Made by a program: the position numbers and the translations under genes
The notes under the pieces: model-generated
Databases searched by the model: none
What the model saw: only the letters and a program-made list of their open reading frames with translations
Told to the model about the DNA's origin: nothing
Assembly (NCBI RefSeq): GCF_901709675.1
Contig: NC_051106.1
Span: 186,001-250,000, forward strand
DNA from: Syngnathus acus
Taxonomy: Eukaryota; Chordata; Actinopteri; Syngnathiformes; Syngnathidae
Direction of reading: 5' to 3'
Length of the DNA: 64,000 nucleotides
Part shown: positions 1-14,372 of the stretch, in pieces
Position numbering within the stretch: the first letter of the stretch is position 1
How the letters are laid out: each line of letters begins with the position of its first letter

Positions 1-430
1 GCTGCTATACGTACCAGGCTATTTCATGTCAAAATAGGCTGCTCTGTTAATGTTTCGAGTAAATCTACGGATCGATATGGAAGGGAAACATAGGTAAGTA
101 ATACCAATGCGTTAGATCGAACTTTAGTCAGTTCCGATCATTTTCTAGGAGATCGTTTGAGAAACGCGATTGTTTACACTTTGCTGAGGCTCATGGGAGA
201 TTGCGAGCTGAGGCTCATGGGACTTTGCGGATGGCAAATGCTATAACGATAGCTGCTATACGTACCATGTCAAAATAGGCTGCTCTGTTAATGTTTCGAG
301 TAAATCTACGGATCGATATGGAAGGGAAACATAGGTAAGTAGTACCAATGCGTTAGATCGAACTTTAGTCAGTTCCGATCATTTTATAGGAGATCGTTTG
401 AGAAACGCGATTGTTTACAGAGGGCTCGTT
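1..430. repeat. 251-bp satellite unit, two partial copies
   Basis: Two copies of the unit containing TCAAAATAGGCTGCTCTG and ACGGATCGATATGGAAGGG. The second copy (from about 262) lacks the GGCTATTTC segment seen in the others. The same unit is repeated five times at 12257-13420. Confidence 0.85.
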
Positions 431-609
431 GGTTATTGGCTAGTGGATGCATACCGCAACCCTAGTCAACCTCAGTTTGTTGCAGTATAGCTTCTATTTT
501 ATGCGCCTTATAATCCAGTGCGCCTTATATATGGACAAAGTTTTAAAATGGGCCGTTCATTGAAGGTGCACCATATAATCCGGTGCGCCTAATAGTGCGG
601 AAAATACGG
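1..609. mobile_element. TIR DNA transposon, right-hand part, cut by window edge
   Basis: The segment ends in GCGGAAAATACGG followed by TA, the same terminus as the complete element at 12001-13611. The last 190 bases (from the AGAGGGCTCGTTGG motif on) match that element closely, including the GCGCCTTATAATCC-type subterminal repeats. Upstream it carries about 1.7 units of the same 251-bp satellite. The left terminus lies outside the window. No coding capacity is visible, so it is non-autonomous. The TA flank suggests Tc1/mariner-pogo type integration; the family assignment is inference. Confidence 0.75.
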
Positions 610-611
610 TA

Positions 612-1760
612 ATACGTGTTGGCGACAATATCTCAAGCAGCATCACGCTGAGCACGGGGGCCCCCCAAGGCTGCGTGCTCAGTCCGCTGCTCTTCACCCT
701 GCTGACGCATGACTGCTCTGCAACCTACAGCAACAACCGCATAGTGAAATTTGCTGACGACACGACTCTGGTGGGTCTCATCACCAAGGGCGACGAGACT
801 CAATATAGGTTAGAGGTCGACCTTCTGACCACGTGGTGCAGGGACAACAACCTCTTGAACGTCAGCAAGACCAAGGAGATTGTTGTTGACTTCCGGAAAG
901 GTCACACCTATCACCTGCCACTGACCATCGACGGTGCTGTGGTGGAGAGAGTGAGCAGCACCAAATTCCTGGGGGTGCACATCAGTGAAGACCTCTCCTG
1001 GCGAAGAAAGCTCAGCGCCGCCTGTACTTCCTGCGGAAACTCAGGCAAGCAAGTGCTCCACCAGCCATCATGACCACATTCTACCGAGGCACCATTGAGA
1101 GCATCCTCTCCAGCTGTGCGGGGTGGAGGCTGCACTGAATACAACAGGAAAGCCCTGCAGCGCATAGTGAACACAGCTGGAAGGATTATTGGTGCTTCAC
1201 TCCCCTCCCTGAAGGACATTTACACCTCCCACCTCACCCGCAAGGCGTCCACAATTGTGAGTGATGTGAATCACCCCGCTCACAATTTGTTTGATCTACT
1301 GCCCTCTGGGAAGAGGTACAGAAGCCTGTGCTCCCGCACCACCAGACTCACCAACAGCTTCATACACCATGCTGTTAGGATCCTGAACTCTCTCCACCCT
1401 CGGCTGCATAACATCCTGGCCTTTTGGACCATGATGGCTGCCTTGCACTACTCCACTTGCACTACTCCACTTGTACTTTTGCGCTATTATACTGACTGTC
1501 TGCTGTATGCACAATTACACCATTTCAACCAAGTTGCCCTTATTTATTCATTGTATGTGCCTTATTTTTACTTTTTATATTGTTTACTTGAATGTTTTGT
1601 TTGTCTGTGGACCAATTGGGTGTACTTGAATGTTTTGTTTGTCTGTGGACCAATTGGGTGTAATATGTCTTGTCTCCACCGTGGGATAGTAGGAAACGCA
1701 ATTTCGATCTCTTTGTATGTCTTGACGTGAAGAAATTGACAATAAAGCAGACTTTGACTG
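612..1760 (+). mobile_element. L2-like non-LTR retrotransposon, 5'-truncated 3' part
   Basis: Translated pieces give the end of a reverse transcriptase: a TGAPQG-like block (GAPQGCVLSPLLFTLL), the catalytic FADDT motif near 745-760, and the downstream thumb block NVSKTKEIVVDF and KFLGVHI. The reading frame breaks near 1040-1100 and later, so it is not functional. It ends in an AATAAA-type tail (ACAATAAAGCAGAC, about 1739-1752). The block order matches the L2/Maui group of fish LINEs and resembles the better preserved copy at 52.3-54.3 kb. It starts directly beside the TIR transposon end at 609. Confidence 0.8.
1585..1660 (+). repeat. 38-bp tandem duplication
   Basis: Two exact adjacent copies of a 38-bp unit containing GTTTGTCTGTGGACCAATTG, in the 3' region of the LINE fragment. 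Confidence 0.9.
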
Positions 1761-1833
1761 TTGTCCAACAGGTGGCAGCAACCCCCAATTATCTGCGCAA
1801 CATACCGGGCAAAGTAAACTATGCATGTATTCA

Positions 1834-1858
1834 TTCATTCATTCATTCATTGTATTTT
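1834..1858 (+). repeat. (ATTC)n microsatellite
   Basis: Six tandem ATTC units. The bases from here to about 2335 are AT-rich and hold no gene that I can recognise. Confidence 0.9.
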
Positions 1859-2340
1859 GTTTCAATCTGATTGTAGCCTCAGTGTTAACAGTGAGTTAAC
1901 CATAACAGCTATTTTTGTCATTATTGAATAATTAAACATACCGTAATTGATACAGAAAAATGAAAAACAGGGAAGATTAGAAAAAAATTAACAAAAGCGT
2001 GAAAAAAGCCACATTTTATTTGATATGGAATGTACTGTCTGGTTTACATTTCAAAAATTAAATATTTTGTGTATAGAAATTTTGTATGAACCAAACTGCT
2101 TTTTTGCCAACCTAGAGTGAAGTCAGAGTCAATATGATCAATAATAAAACATCTCAACAAAACATGTTAATTTACTAGAGCATGTGAACCAATGTTTCAG
2201 GCGGCATTCCAAAAAACAAACAACAAATTACACTCAACAAAAGCAGACCAGTAAGGAGTGATGTTTTAGTTTGTTTGTATTACCAATACTCAAGTGTTGC
2301 GTCACATAAAAATGCTATGTCATGTTGATACTGATACTAC

Positions 2341-2740
2341 AGCTCAGTGGCCAAGTGGTAGAGTGTCCGCCCTGAGACTGGAAGGTTGTGGTTGTATTAA
2401 GTTCATTTTGTTTTCACTTTTCAATTACTTCACTGGTTCTTTTATCTCAAACAAAGTATTTCAGGTTGCATTACCTGACATGTTTCGGCTTGTACTTCCG
2501 CCTTCATGAACCAGTGAAGTAATGGAAGGTTGTGGGTTCAAACCCCGGCTGGGTCATACCAAAGACTATAAAAATGGGACCCATTGCCTCCCTGCTTGGC
2601 AAGGGTTGGAATTGGGGGGTTCGATCACCAAAGGATTCCCGAGCGCGATACTGCTGCTCACTGCTCCCCTAGGGGATGGGTTAAATGCAGAGGACAAATT
2701 TCGCCACACCCAGATGTGTGTGTGACAATCATTGGGTCTT
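2341..2740 (+). mobile_element. tRNA-headed SINE, interrupted
   Basis: The head reads like a tRNA: A box in GGCCAAGTGGTAGAGTG, B box GGTTCAAACCCC. The body contains ACCAAAGACTATAAAAATGG and CCTCCCTGCTTGGC. The same family recurs at 16.67-17.04 kb (minus), 26.04-26.29 kb and 27.99-28.31 kb. In this copy a 132-bp foreign insert splits the head between the two polymerase III boxes, so internal promoter function should be lost. Confidence 0.85.
2392..2523 (-). mobile_element. Penelope-like fragment with a damaged hammerhead-ribozyme-like core
   Basis: The insert sits in the SINE and is flanked by a perfect 12-bp target duplication GGAAGGTTGTGG (2380-2391 and 2524-2535). On the minus strand it reads a 15-nt stem ACTTCACTGGTTC..., then ATGAAGGCGGAAGTAC, AAGCCGAAACATGTCAGG, a loop, and the complementary GAACCAGTGAAGTAAT. 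Stem II (GGC/GCC), GAAA and the GUC-type cleavage position fit a type I hammerhead, known in Penelope-like elements. The CUGAUGA box is reduced to C-AUGA here, so it should not cleave. Seen: sequence and duplication. Inferred: family and ribozyme origin. Confidence 0.55.
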
Positions 2741-3111
2741 TACCTTTATGTCAATCTTCTCAGGTGGTTTGGAAGAAGGGAACTTATTTTAAATTGTTTT
2801 GGAGCAAGCGTGCAGATAGAGCAATTGGGCCATTTGAAAGCCGCCCGTCATCCACATTGTGTGCGCACGCCACAAGGAAAAGGGTTAACAAGATATGGGC
2901 TTTTTTTTTTTTTTAAGTACGACACAATAAGGGGCATTCACGTCGCCGTTTTGAATCGAAAACCCTCAAAAAAGACTTTGGCAATTGCTTTAGGCAGTGG
3001 CCGGCAACAAAAAAAACGCTCGCAATGGCTCAGCATTGTCACAGGTGAAAGGCTGCAGCAATATTTGGACCTGTGGAGATGAAACCAAAGTAGTGGGATG
3101 GTTGTCTGTCG

Positions 3112-8071
<4,960 letters not shown>

Positions 8072-8274
8072 GTTTGAGCTGCTCAAGTTGATCACTTGAA
8101 GCGCGTCAATGTTGCGCAAAATACGGATTTCAGAACATTTTCAACAAAACGACAACACGTGGTTTGTTTGGGAATTATCACGATTGAAGAATAATCTAAA
8201 TGGGTGTTTTAGTAATGTATTGATTTTTCATGTGGCAGCGATTGAAATGCGCAACTTTGAGCTTCTTAGAACAG

Positions 8275-9645
8275 CCGGTGTTACATGTCAAGTTGCTCCC
8301 ATGTTATCTTGCTCCCCGTATCGATAAAAACGCTGAACGAAACGTCTCGTTTGCATTTCCGACTGGCTGCAACACATAGCAAACACTAAAAAAAAAATAT
8401 AAAAGTCATAAACGGGATTTGAACCCGTGACGCAAAGAAAAGTGCAGCGTACTGAGCACCGCCTCAAACGCTGTGCTATCGTGATACACATAGATAATTT
8501 TAATATAGCCAAAACTAAATTACCCGGCGAGGGTACGCGTTGATCTGATGCCTTGTTAACTGGCTCATCGGAACCAACTTGACACGGTCTCGTTCCAAAG
8601 CTTCACGCCAACCTCGCAGCAGGGCATCATGCATTTATGACATGATCAACTTTCGAGACACATAAGGAATGGGTCCAAGTACTAAAGCAGCGGAGTTATA
8701 TTAATTGGCTTTGCGTATTATTAGGAGTGTGGAGAGAACAGAATTTCACAAATCGTTGTCTGTTATGCGACGCGCGGAGGGTGAGCGGTGGGATATACAA
8801 AAGTAAAATTCACCTTTATTGACTTTACAGTTGTTTGTCTCTAATTATTCATCACATTTTAACGGTCCTTACACTACTATTTCAGAATCCATGCATCATC
8901 CCTGACAAACTTGAACATTGGGCGCGCGTGTATTGTGCTCTGATGTCAAAGATAACAGAACAATAATTCATCCTTGGCTGGGGGGCTGTGCAAGTGTACC
9001 ACCTTTTCAGCGGTAAACTTTCGTTCACCCTCCACGCGTCGCATGACAGACAACCATTTGTGATATTTTGTTCTCTCCACATTCCTATTAATACGCAAAG
9101 CCGATCAATATAACACCGCTGCTTTAGTACTACTTGGACCCATTGCTTATGTGTCTAGAAAGTTGATCATGTTATAAATGCATGATGCCCTGCTGCGAGG
9201 TTGGCGTGAAGTTTTGGAACGCGACCATGCCAAGTTGGTTCCGATGAGCCAGTTAACATGGGCGGGTATACACAAGGCATCAGATCAACGCGTACCTTCG
9301 CCGGGTAATTTAGTTTTGGCTATATTAAAAACTATTGAGTTTATTGTGTACCACGATAGCATAGTGGTTAAGGGGTTGCTCAGTACGGGTTCCAATCCCG
9401 CTTATGTCTTTTCTATTTTATATATATATTTTAGTGTTTGCTATGTGTTGCAGCCAGTCGGAAATGCAAACGAGACGTTTCGTTCAGCGTTTTTATTGAG
9501 AATTTGAACAGTTTTGCAGTCAGGCAAGTTCCAAGTCGCTTGTGACGAATCCCCAGTCGCGAAACACAAAATCGCTTTACCATACCAGTCGTAACTCGAG
9601 ACAGGGAGCAAGATAACATAGGAGCAACTTGACATGTAACACCGG
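8275..9645. mobile_element. Foldback element with about 0.5-0.6 kb inverted arms
   Basis: The left arm (8275-8786) and the right arm (9009-9645) are reverse complements at roughly 90% identity with indels. Both ends read CCGGTGTTACATGTCAAG inward. The right arm has about 110 extra bases (near 9500-9605) and the left arm has a fuller tRNA-like block. The loop (8787-9008) shows no recognised coding sequence. No clear target duplication is seen. It sits between the NUBPL start codon (8071) and the DTD2 start codon (9731), so it occupies most of what should be a shared promoter region. Confidence 0.85.
8403..8492 (-). other. tRNA-like sequence inside the foldback arm
   Basis: On the minus strand a block CACGATAGCACAGCG (A-box-like) is followed by ACGGGTTCAAATCCCGT (a perfect T arm with B box). 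The other arm (about 9350-9412, plus) has the same block with a deleted middle and GGTTCCAATCCC. The acceptor stem does not pair convincingly, so I call it tRNA-derived, not a functional tRNA. Confidence 0.55.
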
Positions 9646-9730
9646 TGTGACATAACCCGGAAGTGTGCTTCAACATTGTCAATTCCTGCTTTTCCAAACT
9701 ACATCCATACACTTTGTTGAGCTAAGTGGA

Positions 9731-11326
9731 ATGGCTGGCAGGAGCGGTTGTGCGACCCCGGTGGTCCGCACGATTCTACAGCAATGTTTGCAGGCGAGAC
9801 TGCAGGTGAAGCCGCAGGACGAGCAACAACCGGCTCAATGGGTTCAGGTCAGTACAACATGCGCAGCTTCTATCCTAACGCCTGCGTCCACGCACACAAA
9901 ATCATCGCTAAAGTGGCCTCGTTTCATCAAATGGAAAAGTGAAAGCAGCTGATGGAACGGTGAATATATTTATAGTTTGAAATCAGAAACGCCCAGGTCC
10001 TTGAGAGCCACTCTGCTATCTGTTTTGGATGTTTCTCTGCTCCAACACACGCGACTCAAACGATGGGTGGCAAGGATGCCAGGAGCCTAAGGATCCTGGT
10101 CATTCGTCTAAAACAGCCTGGAGAGGGGCTGTGTCAAGGACCTGTCCGCTCGAGACCGGAGTGTGAAATACAGGCATTCGCGCAGCCAAACACTTGCTAT
10201 TTGTCTTTTTATGAACAATATGTCGCTGTGAGCTATCAGGCTCAAATTTCCTCAGCGGCTACGTTTCCACGCAGCCAACAAGGCTTTGGGTCTGGGTTAT
10301 CAACCACGTGCATCCAAATGTATTTGCTGGCCGCCATTTGGATGGCTGCAACATGGCTCTTTTGAGTTGAGCAATGCAAACCCAAGAGGACCATACGTAG
10401 CCTTCAGTGCGCAAGGGTGAACCTGACGCAAGGCAGGTAACCCGGAGCGGACTCGGAAATGAGCCGTATCACGCACTCTGGTGTCAGATGGCACTGTGAT
10501 GTCTGTGTGCTTGCAGATTGAAAGAGGCATGGTGGTCTACGTTTGTTTTTTGAAAGGCGCAACAGAAGACATCCTTCCCAAGATGGGTGAGTCGCCTCCG
10601 AACCTTGCGATGGGCCGCCACCTCCGGGCCTTGCGTTCGCCCGCTGCTCACCTCGCTAAAAGTACAACGCAATTCTTCGGAAAGGATGCGCGTCAAACAC
10701 CATCTGCCGCCATTTGGCCTCATTCGACACTCAAAATACGTGACGTCTTGGCCAGCTCCCGCTTTGCTTTGTTTGGGAACAACCCATTTCAGAGGGAGAG
10801 CCTGATTGGCCGTACAAGTCGAGCGACAAGTACGGTCACGTGAACTCGTCGGCCCGCCAGAGAGTTCCGGTCTCTCGGCCCCGTTGTGCAACTGTACCAA
10901 AATCCACCACACATCAACTCTGTCAGCAGACAGCAGTCACAAATTAAATTAAACTGGGGAGTCCGCATTGGGATCTGAGACATTAATTTTCCCACGCAAT
11001 GTCTTCTTGCTGACGTAGTTTCCACGCTGCTCAACGTGCGCGTCTGCGAGTCGCCGTCAGGGAAGATGGTTTCGCTGGCAGAGCTCCCGGGTAGCCTCCT
11101 GCTGGTCCCTCAGGCCACTCTGGGCGGCAAAGCCAAAGGCAGGACAGTGCAGTACCACGACAACATAGCCAAGGAGGACGGACTGCGGCTCTACTCCTGC
11201 TTGGAGGCTCTGTGCCGCCAGGAGGTGACGGCGCCTGGCCTGAGCGTGCAGCACGGGACGTACGGGAATAGACAGGTTCTGCACATCCAGACCGATGGAC
11301 CTCACGCGCACCTGCTGGAATTCTGA
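9731..11326 (+). CDS. dtd2: DTD2, D-aminoacyl-tRNA deacylase 2 (animal-specific ATD)
   Basis: Hydrolyses mischarged aminoacyl-tRNA in the cytosol; the ATD family clears L-Ala from tRNA-Thr (family knowledge). Exons: 9731-9847, 10517-10586, 11019-11326; 495 nt, 164 aa, against 168 in human. Recognisable blocks are the N-terminal ILQQCLQARLQVKP, MVVYVCFLKGA, LLVPQATLGG (family active-site region), GRTVQYH, and the C-terminal HGTYGNRQVL and THLLEF-like PHAHLLEF. The start ATG matches the family N-terminus, and splice phases (0, 1) are consistent. Divergent neighbour of NUBPL across the foldback element. No intact polyadenylation signal was identified with confidence downstream. Confidence 0.95.
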
Positions 11327-12000
11327 GAAAGGCTCTTCATCCGTCTTGAGTTGGCTCCTTTTTGTGTCCCAAGATTATAATCTGAAAGTAAATCAGACGC
11401 TTGTCACGCTTTCTTTGACCGTAACCGTGCATCACCCACAAGGCCCAGGAGAGTCCGTACCGTCTGACGGCGTCTGACGCCACCATTGATGAATGGAGGG
11501 CTGCAGTCCGTTCTTTTCTTTCAGAAGTCTTTTCTTCAGTTTGTGCCACGTTTAAATGTGGTTTGCTCAATGTTCCTGACTCTGTGCTTTGCAGCAACTT
11601 GATTTGTTGACCAAGTATTGGCTAGGAGCAGGCGGGATTGGGAGAGGGGGCTTGGGAGGATTAGTCTTGATTTTAGGTAGGAAGACATATGTCTGACAAA
11701 TGATGGACAATGGATTTTCAGCGAGGCGTTGCTTTTAAATTCATTGATTCTGACATACGCTGGCGCAAAAATAAAAAATCTGATGGGGACAGGACTAATT
11801 TTTCCAGAATTTATCAAGTGTTAACATTCTGTATGAATTTTGTCCTTCAGAATAATCACCTTGTGCAGACCAAAAAAAATCATCAAATAATTTCATGTCT
11901 TTGCTTTGTGACAACACAATGTATAAATTCCATTCAAAAGCCTGTTTCAGCTAGCCAAAATCCTTTGAAGATGCAATGTTGTTGCGTCAAACTTAGTTTA
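11327..12000. other. DTD2 3' flank, no gene seen
   Basis: Presumably DTD2 3' untranslated sequence followed by AT-rich spacer. No conserved reading frame, RNA gene or clear repeat was recognised. An AATAAAAAAT block occurs near 11770. Confidence 0.5.
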
Positions 12001-13611
12001 CCGTATTTTCCGCCCTAAAAGGCGCACCTAAAAACCTAAAATTTTCTCAAAAGCCGACAGTGCGCCTTATAGGCCAGTGCGCCTTATATATGGATCAACT
12101 GATGAATTTGTTGATCCATACTGGTTGTACACAGTGCTCTGCCAAAATGTTTCAGTACGTTTTAGTACGACTAGTAAATTACAAGGTCGCATCGCTTCCC
12201 AGCATTACGGCAACTGTAGTCAGGGGGCGTCACCGAATAGCTGTTGTACCCGCGAGGCTATTTCATGTCAAAATAGGCTGCTCTGTTAATGTTTCGAGTA
12301 AATCTACGGATCGATATGGAAGGGAAACATAGGTAAGTAGTACCAATGCGTTAGATCGAACTTTAGTCAGTTCCGATCATTTTATAGGAGATCGTTTGAG
12401 AAACGCGATTGTTTACACTTTGCTGAGGCTCATGGGAGATTGCGAGCTGAGGCTCGTGAGACTTTGCGGATGGCTAATGCTATTGCGATAGCTGCTATAC
12501 GTACCAGGCTATTTCATGTCAAAATAGGCTGCTCTGTTAATGTTTCGAGTAAATCTACGGATCGATATGGAAGGGAAACATAGGTAAGTAGTACCAATGC
12601 GTTAGATCGAACTTTAGTCAGTTCCGATCATTTTATAGGAGATCGTTTGAGAAACGCGATTGTTTACACTTCGCTGAGGCTCATGGGAGATTGCGAGCTG
12701 AGGCTCGTGAGACTTTGCGGATGGCTAATGCTATTGCGATAGCTGCTATACGTACCAGGCTATTTCATGTCAAAATAGGCTGCTCTGTTAATGTTTCGAG
12801 TAAATCTACGGATCGATATGGAAGGGAAACATAGGTAAGTAGTACCAATGCGTTAGATCGAACTTTAGTCAGTTCCGATCATTTTATAGGAGATTGTTTG
12901 AGAAACGCGATTGTTTACACTTTGCTGAGGCTCATGGGAGATTGCGAGCTGAGGCTCGTGAGACTTTGCGGATGGCTAATGCTATTGCGATAGCTGCTAT
13001 ACGTACCAGGCTATTTCATGTCAAAATAGGCTGCTCTGTTAATGTTTCGAGTAAATCTACGGATCGATATGGAAGGGAACCATAGGTAAGTAGTACCAAT
13101 GCGTTAGATCGAACTTTAGTCAGTTCCGATCATTTTATAGGAGATCGTTTGAGAAACGCGATTGTTTACACTTTGCTGAGGCTCATGGGAGATTGCGAGC
13201 TGAGGCTCGTGAGACTTTGCGGATGGCTAATGCTATTGCGATAGCTGCTATACGTACCAGGCTATTTCATGTCAAAATAGGCTGCTCTGTTAATGTTTCG
13301 AGTAAATCTACGGATCGATATGGAAGGGAAACATAGGTAAGTAGTACCAATGCGTTAGATCGAACTTTAGTCAGTTCTGATCATTTTATAGGAGATCGTT
13401 TGAGAAACGCGATTGTTTACAGAGGGCTCGTTGGTTATTGGCTAGTGGATGCATACCGCAACCCTAGTCAACCTCAGTTTGATGCAGTATAGCTTCTATT
13501 TTATGCGCCTTATAATCCGGTGCGCCTTATATATGGACAAAGTTTTAAAATGGGCCGTTCATTGAAGGTGCGCCTTATAACCCGGTGCGCTTTTTAGGGC
13601 GGAAAATACGG
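12001..13611. mobile_element. Complete TIR DNA transposon carrying a satellite array
   Basis: Bounded by TA on both sides, with termini CCGTATTTTCCGCCCTAAAA and TTTTTAGGGCGGAAAATACGG, perfect inverted repeats over about 20 bases. Subterminal TGCGCCTTATAnnCC repeats occur at both ends. The interior is a five-copy 251-bp satellite. No transposase is present, so it is non-autonomous. A partial second copy lies at 1-609. Confidence 0.88.
12257..13420. repeat. Satellite array, about 4.6 units of 251 bp
   Basis: Unit starts (GGCTATTTCATGTC) fall at about 12257, 12507, 12758, 13009 and 13260, so the period is 250-251 bp. Units are nearly identical and each contains ATGGAAGGGAAACATAGG and an internal GAGGCTCATGGGAGATTGCG / GAGGCTCGTGAGACTTTGCG pair. 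The last unit stops at GATTGTTTACA and runs into the unique right end of the transposon, exactly as in the copy at 1-609. Confidence 0.95.
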
Positions 13612-13749
13612 TAATTAAAACGGTTCCTCCTAAGAACAGTGTATTCACAAAAGAAAAAACGCAGTCAACATTTATCCTGATTAATTGTCTTTCGATGATT
13701 AATCTAAAAATGTCCACTTGTTACTCACACCTTGGTGACTTCCTTTGAG

Positions 13750-14260
13750 CCCCGTGTCGAGCTCATGTCCGCTTCGTCTGTCTGGTCTAACACACAGTCA
13801 GTCGTGTTGTCCTGTTTGGTCTTGCCGGGCCTTCTTTGTCCTTTCTTGACCAATCTTGTTTTGTCCAGTCCTATCTTGTCTAAGACCGAATAAGGTGTAG
13901 TCCATTCCCATTTCGTCTTACTAATTGTTCCTTTCCTGTCTTGTTTGGGAGCAAGTCTTTTCTTGACTGGTCTGGCATTGCCCAGTCCTACACCTTGCCT
14001 TATCCTGTCCTGTCAGGCTTTGTCCATCCCTATTTCGTCTTACAGTGTCTTGTCTTGTGCTGTCCAATCCATTTTTGTCTTCACACATCCTTCGTTGTCC
14101 TGTCCTGTCTTGCTTTGGCTAACAATAACGCTGTGTGGTCTAGTCCAAGCCCGTCTTATTATTCGTCTTGTGCTGCCCTTTTTCTTGTATTGTCCAGTCT
14201 TGCTTTGCCTCGTCCTGTTCAGTCAGGTCTAGTCTTGTACTTCCTGGATCTATCGTGGCT
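13750..14260. repeat. Degenerate (TCTTGTC / TCCTGTC)n tract
   Basis: A pyrimidine-rich plus strand built of imperfect TGTCTTGTC, TGTCCTGTC and AGTCTTGTC words. The same texture recurs at 14690-14805 and 18010-18350, on both sides of the transposon nest, so it looks like one tract split by insertion. Bases 13612-13750 show nothing else. Confidence 0.7.
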
Positions 14261-14372
14261 CAAGGTCTAGGTAGTCTGTTTGTCTTTGGGCGAGCTCAGG
14301 TTCAGGTCATTAACGCTCAACCACATAGTTCTTGTAAGCGCTTCACAAGGTTGTCCAAGTTCCAGGCTTCCA

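Noticed and set aside
12257-13420. Evenly spaced repeats that might suggest a CRISPR array
   Set aside because: The units are 251-bp head-to-tail satellite copies with no unique spacers, in a vertebrate genome.
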